Origin: Ptiloglossa arizonensis
Lineage: Eukaryota; Arthropoda; Insecta; Hymenoptera; Colletidae
NCBI RefSeq assembly: GCF_051014685.1
Contig: NW_027478761.1
Span: 434,001-498,000 of the forward strand
Direction of reading: 5' to 3'
DNA length: 64,000 nt
Part shown: one piece after another, positions 1 to 14,674 of the stretch
Layout of the letters: each line of letters begins with the position of its first letter
Position numbering within the stretch: position 1 is the first letter of the stretch
Position numbers and translations under genes: made by a program
Notes under the pieces: generated by a model
Databases searched by the model: none
Seen by the model: the letters and a program-made list of their open reading frames with translations, nothing else
Told to the model about the DNA's origin: nothing

Positions 1-56
1 TTATACGTTATACGTTATACGTTATACGTTATACGTTATACGTTATACGTTATGCG

Positions 57-84
57 TTAGACGCTATACGTTATACGTTACACG
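57..84 (+). repeat. Satellite module of four monomers beginning TTAGACG-CTATACG
   Basis: First clear case of a recurring four-monomer string: TTAGACG, CTATACG, a consensus monomer, then TTACACG. The same order returns many times across the window, for example near 580, 1927, 2849, 3446 and 4032, and in the right segment. The first two monomers also occur without the TTACACG. The module marks blocks copied as a unit rather than independent mutations. Confidence 0.85.
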
Positions 85-427
85 TTATACGTTATACGTT
101 ATACGTTATACGTTATACGTTGTACGTTATACGTTCTACGTTATACGTTATACGTTAAACGTTGTACGTTATACGTTATACGTCATACGTTATACGTTAT
201 ACGTTATATGTTATACGTTCTACGTTATACGTTATACGTTAAACGTGGTACGTTATACGTTATACGTTATACGTTATACGTTATACGTTATACGTTATAC
301 GTTATACGTTATACGTTATGCGTTATACGTTACACGTTATACGTTATACGTTATACTTTATACGTTATACGTTATACGTTATACGTTATACGTTATACGT
401 TATACGTTATACGTTATACGTTATACG

Positions 428-476
428 TTATGCGTTATAGGATATACGTTATACGTTATACGTTGTACGTTATAAG
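428..476 (+). repeat. Satellite module TTATGCG-TTATAGG ... TTGTACG-TTATAAG
   Basis: A seven-monomer string with TTATGCG, TTATAGG, ATATACG, two consensus monomers, TTGTACG and TTATAAG. It is repeated at similar spacing through 0.4-12.3 kb and again near 31.15 and 35.72 kb. A version without the closing TTATAAG is frequent to the right. Confidence 0.85.
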
Positions 477-1722
477 TTATACGTTATACGTTATACGTTA
501 TACGTTATACGTTATACGTTATACGTTAGACGGTATACGTTATACGTTATACGTTATACGTTATACGTTATACGTTAGACGCTATACGTTATACGTTACA
601 CGTTATACGTTATACGTTATACGTTATACGTTATGCGTTATACGTTATACGTTATACGTTATACGTTATACGTTATACGTTATACGTTATACGTTATACG
701 TAAATCGTTATAGGTTATACGTTATACGTTATACGTTATACGTTATGCGTTATACGTTACACGTTATACGTTATACGTTATACTTTATACGTTATACGTT
801 ATACGTTATACGTTATACGTTATACGTTATACGTTATACGTTATACGTTATACGTTATGCGTTATAGGATATACGTTATACGTTATACTTTGTACGTTAT
901 AAGTTATACGTTATACGTTATACGTTATACGTTATACGTTATACGTTATACGTTATACGTTATACGTTATACGTTATACGTTATACGTTATACGTTATGC
1001 GTTATACGTTATACGTTATACGTTATACGTTATACGTTATACGTTATACGTTATACGTTATGCGTTATACGTAATACGTTATAGGTTATACGTTATACGT
1101 TATACGTTATACGTTATATGTTATACGCTCTACGTTATACGTTATACTTTATACGTTATACGTTATACGTTATACGTTATACGGTATACGTTATACGTTA
1201 TACGTTATACGTTATACGTTATGCGTTATAGGATATACGTTATACGTTATACGTTGTACGTTATACGTTGTACGTTATACGTTATTCGTTATACGTTATA
1301 CGTTATTCGTTATACGTTATACGTTATACGTTATACGTTAAACGTTGTACGTTATACGTTATACGTCATACGTTATACGTTATACGTTATATGTTATACG
1401 TTCTACGTTATACGTTATACGTTAAACGTGGTACGTTATACGTTATACGTTATACGTTATACGTTATACGTCATACGTTATACGTTATACGTTATGCGTT
1501 ATACGTTACACGTTATACGTTATACGTTATACTTTATACGTTATACGTTATACGTTATACGTTATACGTTATACGTTATACGTTATACGTTATACGTTAT
1601 GCGTTATAGGATATACGTTATACGTTATACGTTGTACGTTATAAGTTATACGTTATACGTTATACGTTATACGTTATACGTTATACGTTATACGTTATAC
1701 GTTAGACGCTATACGTCATACG

Positions 1723-1757
1723 TAATATGTAATACGTCATACGTTTTACGTTAATCT
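1723..1757 (+). repeat. Satellite module starting TAATATG-TAATACG
   Basis: Five consecutive variant monomers: TAATATG, TAATACG, one with C at position 2, TTTTACG, and a doubly substituted one (TTAATCT here, TTAATCG elsewhere). I count roughly 45 occurrences of its TAATATG-TAATACG core in the window. Most are to the right of 21.5 kb. In several copies the last two members are replaced by consensus monomers. It is the densest run of substitutions in the array and the best landmark for aligning blocks. Confidence 0.85.
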
Positions 1758-3568
1758 TTATACGTTATACGTTATACGTTATACGCTATACGTTATACGT
1801 TATACGTTATACGTTAGACGCTATACGTTATACGTTGTACGTTATACGTTATACGTTATACGTTGTACGTTATGCGTTATACGTTATACGTTATACGTTA
1901 TACGTTATACGTTATACGTTATACGTTAGACGCTATACGTTATACGTTACACGTTATACGTTATACGTTATACGTCATGCGATATACGTTATACGTTATT
2001 CGTTATACGTTATACGTTAAACGTTGTACGTTATACGTTCTACGTTATACGTTATACGTTAAACGTTGTACGTTATACGTTATACGTCATAGGTTATACG
2101 TTATACGTTATACGTTATACGTTATACGTTATACGTTATACGTTATACGTTATACGTTATACGTTATACGTTATACGTTATACGTTATACGTTATACGTT
2201 ATACGTTATACGTTATACGTTATACGTTATACGTTATACGTTATACGTTATACGTTATACGTTCTACGTTCTACGTTATACGTTATACGTTATACGTTAT
2301 ACGTTATACGTTATACGTTATACGTTATACGTTATACGTTATACGTTACACGTTATACGTTATACGTTATACTTTATACGTTATACGTTATACGTTATAC
2401 GTTATATGTTATACGTTATACGTTATACGTTATACGTTATGCGTTATAGGATATACGTTATACGTTATACGTTGTACGTTATACGTTATGCGTTATACGT
2501 CATGCGATATACGTAATACGTTATTCGTTATACGTTATACGTTAAGCGTTGTACGTTATACGTTATACGTTATACGTTATACGTAATACGTTATACGTTA
2601 TACGTTATACGTTATACGTTATACGTTGTACGTTATACGTTATACGTTACACGTTATACGTTATACGTTATACGTTATACGTTATACGTTATACGTTATA
2701 CGTTATAAGTTATACGTTGTACGTTATACGTTATACGTTATACGTTATACGTTATACGTTATACGTTATGCGTTATACGTTATACGTTATACGTTATACG
2801 TCATACGTTATACGTTATACGTTATACGTTATACGTTATACGTTATACGTTAGACGCTATACGTTATACGTTACACGTTATACGTTATACGTTATACGTT
2901 ATACGTTATACGTTGTACGTTATACGTTCTACGTTATACGTTATACGTTAAACGTTGTACGTTATACGTTATACGTCATACGTTATACGTTATACGTTAT
3001 ATGTTATACGTTCTACGTTATACGTTATACGTTAAACGTGGTACGTTATACGTTATACGTTATACGTTATACGTTATACGTTATACGTTATACGTTATAC
3101 GTTATACGTTATGCGTTATACGTTACACGTTATACGTTATACGTTATACTTTATACGTTATACGTTATACGTTATACGTTATACGTTATACGTTATACGT
3201 TATACGTTATACGTTATGCGTTATAGGATATACGTTATACGTTATACGTTGTACGTTATAAGTTATACGTTATACGTTATACGTTATACGTTATACGTTA
3301 TACGTTATACGTTATACGTTATACGTTATACGTTATACGTTATACGTTATACGTTATACGTTATACGTTATAAGTTATACGTTATACGTTATACGTTATA
3401 CGTTATACGTTATACGTTATACGTTATACGTTATACGTTATGCGTTAGACGCTATACGTTATACGTTACACGTTATACGTTATACGTTATACGTTATACG
3501 TTATACGTTGTACGTTATACGTTCTACGTTATACGTTATACGTTAAACGTTGTACGTTATACGTTATA

Positions 3569-6500
3569 CGTCATACGTTATACGTTATACGTTATATGTT
3601 ATACGTTCTACGTTATACGTTATACGTTAAACGTGGTACGTTATACGTTATACGTTATACGTTATACGTTATACGTTATACGTTATACGTTATACGTTAT
3701 ACGTTATGCGTTATACGTTACACGTTATACGTTATACGTTATACTTTATACGTTATACGTTATACGTTATACGTTATACGTTATACGTTATACGTTATAC
3801 GTTATACGTTATACGTTATACGTTATACGTTATACGTTCTACGTTCTACGTTATACGTTATACGTTATACGTTATACGTTATACGTTATACGTTATACGT
3901 TATACGTTATACGTTATACGTTACACGTTATACGTTATACGTTATACTTTATACGTTATACGTTATACGTTATACGTTATATGTTATACGTTATACGTTA
4001 TACGTTATACGTTATGCGTTATACGTTATGCGTTAGACGCTATACGTTATACGTTACACGTTATACGTTATACGTTATACGTTATACGTTATACGTTATA
4101 CGTTATACGTTATACGTTATACGTTATACGTTATACGTTATACGTTATACGTTATACGTTATACGTTATGCGTTATACGTTATACGTTATACGTTATACG
4201 TTATACGTTATACGTTATACGTTATGCGTTATACGTAATACGTTATAGGTTATACGTTATACGTTATACGTTATACGTTATACGTTATATGTTATACGCT
4301 CTACGTTATACGTTATACGTTATACGTTATACGTTATACGTTATACGTAAATCGTTATAGGTTATACGTTATACGTTATACGTTATACGTTATATGTTAT
4401 ACGCTCTACGTTATACGTTATACGTTATACGTTATACGTTATACGTTATACGTTATACGTTATACGTTATACGTTATACGTTATACGTTATACGTTATAC
4501 GTTATGCGTTATACGTTATACGTTATACGTTATACGTTATACGTTATACGTTATACGTTATACGTTATGCGTTATACGTAATAAGTTATAGGTTATACGT
4601 TATACGTTATACGTTATACGTTATACGTTATATGTTATACGCTCTACGTTATACGTTATACTTTATACGTTATACGTTATACGTTATACGTTATGCGTTA
4701 TACGTTATACGTTATACGTTATACGTTATGCGTTATAGGATATACGTTATACGTTATACGTTGTACGTTATACGTTGTACGTTATACGTTATTCGTTATT
4801 CGTTATACGTTATACGTTATTCGTTATACGTTATACGTTATACGTTATACGTTATACGTTATGCGTTATACGTCATGCGATATACGTTATACGTTATTCG
4901 TTATACGTTATACGTTAAACGTTGTACGTTATACGTTATACGTTATACGTTATACGTTATACGCTATACGTTATACGTTATACGTTATGCGTTATACGTT
5001 GTACGTTATACGTTATACGTTATACGTTATACGTTATACGTTATACGTTAGACGCTATACGTCATACGTAATATGTAATACGTCATACGTTTTACGTTAA
5101 TCTTTATACGTTATACGTTATACGTTATACGTTATACGCTATACGTTATACGTTATACGTTATGCGTTATACGTTACACGTTATACGTTATACGTTATAC
5201 TTTATACGTTATACGTTATACGTTATACGTTATACGTTATACGTTATACGTTATACGTTATACGTTATGCGTTATAGGATATACGTTATACGTTATACGT
5301 TGTACGTTATAAGTTATACGTTATACGTTATACGTTATACGTTATACGTTATACGTTATACGTTATACGTTATACGTTATACGTTATACGTTATACGTTA
5401 TACGTTATACGTTATACGTTATAAGTTATACGTTATACGTTATACGTTATGCGTTAGACGCTATACGTTATACGTTATGCGTTATACGTTACACGTTATA
5501 CGTTATACGTTATACTTTATACGTTATACGTTATACGTTATACGTTATACGTTATACGTTATACGTTATACGTTATACGTTATACGTTATGCGTTATAGG
5601 ATATACGTTATACGTTATACGTTGTACGTTATAAGTTATACGTTATACGTTATACGTTATACGTTATGCGTTATACGTTATACGTTATACGTTAGACGCT
5701 ATACGTTATACGTTATACGTTATACTTTATACGTTATACGTTATACGTTATACGTTATACGTTATACGTTATACTTTATACGTTATACGTTATACGTTAT
5801 ACGTTATACGTTATACGTTATACGTTATACGTTATACGTTATGCGTTATAGGATATACGTTATACGTTATACGTTGTACGTTATAAGTTATACGTTATAC
5901 GTTATACGTTATACGTTATACGTTATACGTTATACGTTATACGTTATACGTTATACGTTATACGTTATACGTTATACGTTATACGTTATACGTTATACGT
6001 TATACGTTATACGTTATACGTTATACGTTATACGTTATACGTTATACGTTATAAGTTATACGTTATACGTTATACGTTATACGTTATACGTTATACGTTA
6101 TACGTTATACGTTATACGTTATGCGTTAGACGCTATACGTTATACGTTACACGTTATACGTTATACGTTATACGTTATACGTTATACGTTATACGTTATA
6201 CGTTAGACGCTATACGTTATACGTTATACGTTATACTTTATACGTTATACGTTATACGTTATACGTTATACGTTATACGTTATACGTTATACGTTATACG
6301 TTATGCGTTATAGGATATACGTTATACGTTATACGTTGTACGTTATAAGTTATACGTTATACGTTATACGTTATACGTTATACGTTATACGTTATACGTT
6401 ATACGTTATACGTTATACGTTATACGTTATACGTTATACGTTATACGTTATACGTTATAAGTTATACGTTATACGTTATACGTTATACGTTATACGTTAT

Positions 6501-7180
6501 ACGTTATACGTTATACGTTATACGTTATGCGTTAGACGCTATACGTTATACGTTACACGTTATACGTTATACGTTATACGTTATACGTTATACGTTGTAC
6601 GTTATACGTTCTACGTTATACGTTATACGTTAAACGTTGTACGTTATACGTTATACGTCATACGTTATACGTTATACGTTATATGTTATACGTTCTACGT
6701 TATACGTTATACGTTAAACGTGGTACGTTATACGTTATACGTTATACGTTATACGTTATACGTTATACGTTATACGTTATACGTTATACGTTATGCGTTA
6801 TACGTTACACGTTATACGTTATACGTTATACTTTATACGTTATACGTTATACGTTATACGTTATACGTTATACGTTATACGTTATACGTTATACGTTATA
6901 CGTTATGCGTTATAGGATATACGTTATACGTTATACGTTGTACGTTATAAGTTATACGTTATACGTTATACGTTATACGTTATACGTTATACGTTATACG
7001 TTATACGTTATACGTTATACGTTATACGTTATACGTTATACGTTATACGTTATACGTTATAAGTTATACGTTATACGTTATACGTTATACGTTATACGTT
7101 ATACGTTATACGTTATACGTTATACGTTATACGTTATACGTTATACGTTATACGTTATACGTTATACGTTATACGTTATA
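3569..7180 (+). repeat. Higher-order satellite block, source copy of a 3836-bp duplication
   Basis: The order of variant monomers from about 3569 to 7180 is reproduced downstream, first with a shift of 3836 bp (3569-5314 matches 7405-9150) and then 5229 bp (5301-7181 matches 10530-12410). Landmarks include the paired TTCTACG monomers near 3836 and 7672, and TTATAAG at 5303 and 10532. Both shifts are multiples of 7. Boundaries are uncertain by tens of bases because unchanged monomers flank them. Confidence 0.85.
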
Positions 7181-7404
7181 CGTTGTACGTTATACGTTAT
7201 ACGTTACACGTTATACGTTATACGTTATACGTTATACGTTATACGTTATACGTTATACGTTATAAGTTATACGTTGTACGTTATACGTTATACGTTATAC
7301 GTTCTACGTTATACGTTATACGTTAAACGTTGTACGTTATACGTTATACGTCATACGTTATACGTTATACGTTATATGTTATACGTTCTACGTTATACGT
7401 TATA

Positions 7405-9150
7405 CGTCATACGTTATACGTTATACGTTATATGTTATACGTTCTACGTTATACGTTATACGTTAAACGTGGTACGTTATACGTTATACGTTATACGTTA
7501 TACGTTATACGTTATACGTTATACGTTATACGTTATACGTTATGCGTTATACGTTACACGTTATACGTTATACGTTATACTTTATACGTTATACGTTATA
7601 CGTTATACGTTATACGTTATACGTTATACGTTATACGTTATACGTTATACGTTATACGTTATACGTTATACGTTCTACGTTCTACGTTATACGTTATACG
7701 TTATACGTTATACGTTATACGTTATACGTTATACGTTATACGTTATACGTTATACGTTACACGTTATACGTTATACGTTATACTTTATACGTTATACGTT
7801 ATACGTTATACGTTATATGTTATACGTTATACGTTATACGTTATACGTTATGCGTTATACGTTATGCGTTAGACGCTATACGTTATACGTTACACGTTAT
7901 ACGTTATACGTTATACGTTATACGTTATACGTTATACGTTATACGTTATACGTTATACGTTATACGTTATACGTTATACGTTATACGTTATACGTTATAC
8001 GTTATGCGTTATACGTTATACGTTATACGTTATACGTTATACGTTATACGTTATACGTTATGCGTTATACGTAATACGTTATAGGTTATACGTTATACGT
8101 TATACGTTATACGTTATACGTTATATGTTATACGCTCTACGTTATACGTTATACGTTATACGTTATACGTTATACGTTATACGTAAATCGTTATAGGTTA
8201 TACGTTATACGTTATACGTTATACGTTATATGTTATACGCTCTACGTTATACGTTATACGTTATACGTTATACGTTATACGTTATACGTTATACGTTATA
8301 CGTTATACGTTATACGTTATACGTTATACGTTATACGTTATGCGTTATACGTTATACGTTATACGTTATACGTTATACGTTATACGTTATACGTTATACG
8401 TTATGCGTTATACGTAATAAGTTATAGGTTATACGTTATACGTTATACGTTATACGTTATACGTTATATGTTATACGCTCTACGTTATACGTTATACTTT
8501 ATACGTTATACGTTATACGTTATACGTTATGCGTTATACGTTATACGTTATACGTTATACGTTATGCGTTATAGGATATACGTTATACGTTATACGTTGT
8601 ACGTTATACGTTGTACGTTATACGTTATTCGTTATTCGTTATACGTTATACGTTATTCGTTATACGTTATACGTTATACGTTATACGTTATACGTTATGC
8701 GTTATACGTCATGCGATATACGTTATACGTTATTCGTTATACGTTATACGTTAAACGTTGTACGTTATACGTTATACGTTATACGTTATACGTTATACGC
8801 TATACGTTATACGTTATACGTTATGCGTTATACGTTGTACGTTATACGTTATACGTTATACGTTATACGTTATACGTTATACGTTAGACGCTATACGTCA
8901 TACGTAATATGTAATACGTCATACGTTTTACGTTAATCTTTATACGTTATACGTTATACGTTATACGTTATACGCTATACGTTATACGTTATACGTTATG
9001 CGTTATACGTTACACGTTATACGTTATACGTTATACTTTATACGTTATACGTTATACGTTATACGTTATACGTTATACGTTATACGTTATACGTTATACG
9101 TTATGCGTTATAGGATATACGTTATACGTTATACGTTGTACGTTATAAGT
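7405..9150 (+). repeat. Higher-order satellite block, copy of 3569-5314 (shift 3836 bp)
   Basis: Variant monomers follow the same order and spacing as in 3569-5314. The match begins at a monomer with C at position 2, after a short local triplication of the TTATATG ... TTCTACG string. It ends between 9139 and 9171, where the sequence jumps to a copy of about 7.78 kb. Confidence 0.85.
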
Positions 9151-9159
9151 TATACGTTA

Positions 9160-10550
9160 TACGTTATACGTTATACTTTATACGTTATACGTTATACGTT
9201 ATACGTTATATGTTATACGTTATACGTTATACGTTATACGTTATGCGTTATACGTTATGCGTTAGACGCTATACGTTATACGTTACACGTTATACGTTAT
9301 ACGTTATACGTTATACGTTATACGTTATACGTTATACGTTATACGTTATACGTTATACGTTATACGTTATACGTTATACGTTATACGTTATACGTTATGC
9401 GTTATACGTTATACGTTATACGTTATACGTTATACGTTATACGTTATACGTTATGCGTTATACGTAATACGTTATAGGTTATACGTTATACGTTATACGT
9501 TATACGTTATACGTTATATGTTATACGCTCTACGTTATACGTTATACGTTATACGTTATACGTTATACGTTATACGTAAATCGTTATAGGTTATACGTTA
9601 TACGTTATACGTTATACGTTATATGTTATACGCTCTACGTTATACGTTATACGTTATACGTTATACGTTATACGTTATACGTTATACGTTATACGTTATA
9701 CGTTATACGTTATACGTTATACGTTATACGTTATGCGTTATACGTTATACGTTATACGTTATACGTTATACGTTATACGTTATACGTTATACGTTATGCG
9801 TTATACGTAATAAGTTATAGGTTATACGTTATACGTTATACGTTATACGTTATACGTTATATGTTATACGCTCTACGTTATACGTTATACTTTATACGTT
9901 ATACGTTATACGTTATACGTTATGCGTTATACGTTATACGTTATACGTTATACGTTATGCGTTATAGGATATACGTTATACGTTATACGTTGTACGTTAT
10001 ACGTTGTACGTTATACGTTATTCGTTATTCGTTATACGTTATACGTTATTCGTTATACGTTATACGTTATACGTTATACGTTATACGTTATGCGTTATAC
10101 GTCATGCGATATACGTTATACGTTATTCGTTATACGTTATACGTTAAACGTTGTACGTTATACGTTATACGTTATACGTTATACGTTATACGCTATACGT
10201 TATACGTTATACGTTATGCGTTATACGTTGTACGTTATACGTTATACGTTATACGTTATACGTTATACGTTATACGTTAGACGCTATACGTCATACGTAA
10301 TATGTAATACGTCATACGTTTTACGTTAATCTTTATACGTTATACGTTATACGTTATACGTTATACGCTATACGTTATACGTTATACGTTATGCGTTATA
10401 CGTTACACGTTATACGTTATACGTTATACTTTATACGTTATACGTTATACGTTATACGTTATACGTTATACGTTATACGTTATACGTTATACGTTATGCG
10501 TTATAGGATATACGTTATACGTTATACGTTGTACGTTATAAGTTATACGT
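9160..10550 (+). repeat. Nested 1393-bp tandem duplication inside a satellite block
   Basis: This stretch repeats about 7767-9157 with a shift of exactly 1393 bp (199 monomers). TTATACT at 7778 pairs with 9171, and the CTC-containing monomer near 8237 pairs with one near 9630. It sits inside the second copy of the 3836-bp block, so it arose after, or during, that larger duplication. Confidence 0.85.
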
Positions 10551-12410
10551 TATACGTTATACGTTATACGTTATACGTTATACGTTATACGTTATACGTT
10601 ATACGTTATACGTTATACGTTATACGTTATACGTTATACGTTATACGTTATAAGTTATACGTTATACGTTATACGTTATGCGTTAGACGCTATACGTTAT
10701 ACGTTATGCGTTATACGTTACACGTTATACGTTATACGTTATACTTTATACGTTATACGTTATACGTTATACGTTATACGTTATACGTTATACGTTATAC
10801 GTTATACGTTATACGTTATGCGTTATAGGATATACGTTATACGTTATACGTTGTACGTTATAAGTTATACGTTATACGTTATACGTTATACGTTATGCGT
10901 TATACGTTATACGTTATACGTTAGACGCTATACGTTATACGTTATACGTTATACTTTATACGTTATACGTTATACGTTATACGTTATACGTTATACGTTA
11001 TACTTTATACGTTATACGTTATACGTTATACGTTATACGTTATACGTTATACGTTATACGTTATACGTTATGCGTTATAGGATATACGTTATACGTTATA
11101 CGTTGTACGTTATAAGTTATACGTTATACGTTATACGTTATACGTTATACGTTATACGTTATACGTTATACGTTATACGTTATACGTTATACGTTATACG
11201 TTATACGTTATACGTTATACGTTATACGTTATACGTTATACGTTATACGTTATACGTTATACGTTATACGTTATACGTTATAAGTTATACGTTATACGTT
11301 ATACGTTATACGTTATACGTTATACGTTATACGTTATACGTTATACGTTATGCGTTAGACGCTATACGTTATACGTTACACGTTATACGTTATACGTTAT
11401 ACGTTATACGTTATACGTTATACGTTATACGTTAGACGCTATACGTTATACGTTATACGTTATACTTTATACGTTATACGTTATACGTTATACGTTATAC
11501 GTTATACGTTATACGTTATACGTTATACGTTATGCGTTATAGGATATACGTTATACGTTATACGTTGTACGTTATAAGTTATACGTTATACGTTATACGT
11601 TATACGTTATACGTTATACGTTATACGTTATACGTTATACGTTATACGTTATACGTTATACGTTATACGTTATACGTTATACGTTATAAGTTATACGTTA
11701 CACGTTATACGTTATACGTTATACGTTATACGTTATACGTTATACGTTATACGTTATGCGTTAGACGCTATACGTTATACGTTACACGTTATACGTTATA
11801 CGTTATACGTTATACGTTATACGTTGTACGTTATACGTTCTACGTTATACGTTATACGTTAAACGTTGTACGTTATACGTTATACGTCATACGTTATACG
11901 TTATACGTTATATGTTATACGTTCTACGTTATACGTTATACGTTAAACGTGGTACGTTATACGTTATACGTTATACGTTATACGTTATACGTTATACGTT
12001 ATACGTTATACGTTATACGTTATGCGTTATACGTTACACGTTATACGTTATACGTTATACTTTATACGTTATACGTTATACGTTATACGTTATACGTTAT
12101 ACGTTATACGTTATACGTTATACGTTATACGTTATGCGTTATAGGATATACGTTATACGTTATACGTTGTACGTTATAAGTTATACGTTATACGTTATAC
12201 GTTATACGTTATACGTTATACGTTATACGTTATACGTTATACGTTATACGTTATACGTTATACGTTATACGTTATACGTTATACGTTATAAGTTATACGT
12301 TATACGTTATACGTTATACGTTATACGTTATACGTTATACGTTATACGTTATACGTTATACGTTATACGTTATACGTTATACGTTATACGTTATACGTTA
12401 TACGTTATAC
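10551..12410 (+). repeat. Higher-order satellite block, copy of about 5322-7181 (shift 5229 bp)
   Basis: Matches 5.32-7.18 kb monomer by monomer at a shift of 5229 bp, which equals 3836 plus 1393. One difference I noticed is a TTACACG at about 11699 where the partner has a consensus monomer. The copies are therefore nearly but not wholly identical. Confidence 0.8.
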
Positions 12411-13130
12411 GTTATACGTTATACGTTATACGTTATACGTTATACGTTATACGTTATACGTTATACGTTATACGTTATACGTTATACGTTATACGTTATA
12501 CGTTATACGTTATACGTTATACGTTATACGTTATACGTTATACGTTCTACGTTCTACGTTATACGTTATACGTTATACGTTATACGTTATACGTTATACG
12601 TTATACGTTATACGTTATACGTTATACGTTACACGTTATACGTTATACGTTATACTTTATACGTTATACGTTATACGTTATACGTTATATGTTATACGTT
12701 ATACGTTATACGTTATACGTTATGCGTTATAGGATATACGTTATACGTTATACGTTGTACGTTATACGTTATGCGTTATACGTCATGCGATATACGTAAT
12801 ACGTTATTCGTTATACGTTATACGTTAAGCGTTGTACGTTATACGTTATACGTTATACGTTATACGTAATACGTTATACGTTATACGTTATACGTTATAC
12901 GTTATACGTTGTACGTTATACGTTATACGTTACACGTTATACGTTATACGTTATACGTTATACGTTATACGTTATACGTTATACGTTATAAGTTATACGT
13001 TGTACGTTATACGTTATACGTTATACGTTATACGTTATACGTTATACGTTATGCGTTATACGTTATACGTTATACGTTATACGTCATACGTTATACGTTA
13101 TACGTTATACGTTATACGTTATACGTTATA
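12411..13130 (+). repeat. Satellite block copied from about 2128-2847 (shift 10283 bp)
   Basis: The paired TTCTACG monomers near 12545 and the following string of variants match those near 2262 at a shift of 10283 bp (1469 monomers). The match stops where the left copy has TTAGACG (2849) and the right copy continues with consensus monomers. Confidence 0.75.
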
Positions 13131-13159
13131 CGTTATACGTTATACGTTATACGTTATAG

Positions 13160-13830
13160 GTTGTACGTTATACGTTATACGTTATACGTTATACGTTATA
13201 CGTTATGCGTTATACGTTATACGTTATACGTTATACGATATACGTTATACGTTATACGTTATACGTTATACGTTATACGTTATACGTTATACGTTATGCG
13301 TTATATGATATACGTTATACGTTATACGTTGTACGTTATACGTTATGCGTTATACGTCATGCGATATACGTAATACGTTATTCGTTATACGTTATACGTT
13401 AAACGTTGTACGTTATACGTTATACGTTATACGTTATACGTAATACGTTATACGTTATACGTTATACGTTATACTTTATACGTTGTACGTTATACGTTAT
13501 ACGTTATACGTTATACGTTATACGTTATACGTTATACGTTATACGTTATACGTTATAAGTTATACGTTGTACGTTATACGTTATACGTTATACATTATAC
13601 GTTAGACGTTGTACGTTATACGTTATACGTTATACGTTATGCGTTATAGGATATACGTTATACGTTATACGTTGTACGATATACGTTATACGTTATACGT
13701 TATACGTTATACGTTATACGTTATACGTTAAACGTTATACGTTATACGTTATACGTTATACGTGATACGTTATACGTTGTACGTTGTACGTAATACGTTA
13801 TACGTTGTACGTTGTACGTTATACGTTATA
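13160..13830 (+). repeat. Satellite block related to 52.8-53.45 kb
   Basis: The string with TTATACT, TTGTACG, TTATAAG, TTATACA and TTAGACG, closing with TGATACG and doubled TTGTACG monomers around 13.76-13.81 kb, recurs at 53.08-53.42 kb. After removing both transposons and their target duplications the separation is 33096 bp, a multiple of 7. The two copies differ at a few monomers, so this is an older relationship. Confidence 0.7.
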
Positions 13831-14201
13831 CGTTATACGTTATACGTTATACGTTATACGTTATACGTTATACGTTATACGTTATACGTTATACGATATA
13901 CGTTAGACGCTATACGTTATACGTTATACGTTATACGTTGTACGTTATACGTTATACGTTGTATGTTATACGTTCTACGTTGTACGTTATACGTTAAACG
14001 TTATGCGTTATACGTTATACGTTATACGTTATACGATATACGTTATACGTTATACGTTATACGTTATACGTTGTACGTTATACGTTATTCGTTATACGTT
14101 ATACGTTATTCGTTATACGTTATACGTTATACGTCATACGTTATACGTTATACGTTATACGTTATACGTTATACGTTATACGTTATACGTTATACGTTAT
14201 A

Positions 14202-14558
14202 CGTTATACGTTATACGTTGTACGTTATACGTTATACGTTATACGTTATACGTTAGACGTTGTACGTTATACGTTATACGTTATACGTTATACGCTATAC
14301 GTTATACGTTATACGTTATACGTTATACGTTATACGTTATACGTTATACGTTATACGTTATTCGTTATTCGTTATACGTTATACGTTATACGTTATACGT
14401 TATACGTTATACGTTATACGTTATACGTTATACGTTATACGTTATACGTTATACGTTATACGTTATACGTTATACGTTATACGTTATACGTTATACGTTA
14501 TACGTTATGCGTTATACGTTATACGTTATACGATATACGTTATACGTTATACGTTATA
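14202..14558 (+). repeat. About 357-bp satellite segment repeated across the retrotransposon
   Basis: TTAGACG followed by TTGTACG lies near 14253 and again near 19848. With the retrotransposon and one target duplication removed, these are 357 bp apart (51 monomers). CTATACG and TTATTCG landmarks follow in both, but their spacing differs by one monomer (63 versus 56 bp). The element thus landed inside a local tandem repeat of satellite. Confidence 0.65.
14554..14558 (+). repeat. Target site duplication of the LTR retrotransposon (left)
   Basis: TTATA directly precedes the first TG of the 5' LTR and recurs directly after the 3' LTR (19792-19796). Removing the element and one copy restores an unbroken 7-bp array, which supports a 5-bp duplication, normal for BEL/Pao elements. 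Confidence 0.85.
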
Positions 14559-14637
14559 TGTTGCGTCGCAAGTGGCCAAGGGTACGTTGGAAGTGGCCGT
14601 CATAAATAAGGCCCTCGGGTCGAGCATTTGGCGACCG

Positions 14638-14664
14638 GGCGCCTGCCGATTTCCGGCAGGCGCC
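14638..14664 (+). promoter_or_regulatory. GC-rich hairpin in the 5' LTR
   Basis: A perfect 11-bp inverted repeat (GGCGCCTGCCG and its complement) around a 5-base loop ATTTC. It ends three bases before the TATA-like CATAAAAG. A copy lies at 19382-19408 in the 3' LTR. It may influence transcription start or 3' processing; the role is inference. Confidence 0.7.
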
Positions 14665-14666
14665 GC

Positions 14667-14674
14667 CATAAAAG
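14667..14674 (+). promoter_or_regulatory. Candidate TATA-like element of the LTR promoter
   Basis: CATAAAAG lies just downstream of the hairpin, inside the LTR and well upstream of the coding frame. The alternative CATAAATAAG at 14601-14610 is equally plausible. No transcription start can be read from the sequence. Confidence 0.35.

Larger units (their letters stand above)
1..14558 (+). repeat. TTATACG satellite array, left segment
   Basis: Head-to-tail 7-bp monomers, consensus TTATACG on the plus strand, fill this stretch. I found no base outside the period and no inverted monomer. Each monomer has one CpG in otherwise AT-rich DNA (2 of 7 bases are G or C). Substituted monomers recur in fixed order, such as TTAGACG followed by CTATACG, or TTATGCG followed by TTATAGG. 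Open frames here only reflect a 21-bp triple monomer without stops in the plus frames; no gene is supported. The array runs off the left edge of the window and ends at the TTATA target duplication of the retrotransposon. Confidence 0.98.

Noticed and set aside
208..14605. Many long plus-strand open frames encoding YTLYVIR repeats
   Set aside because: They follow from the 21-bp stop-free triple monomer and exist in all three frames. They end only where a variant monomer makes TAA, TAG or TGA. There is no start context, no codon bias and no conserved product, and the same holds across 19.8-25.6 and 26.9-64 kb.
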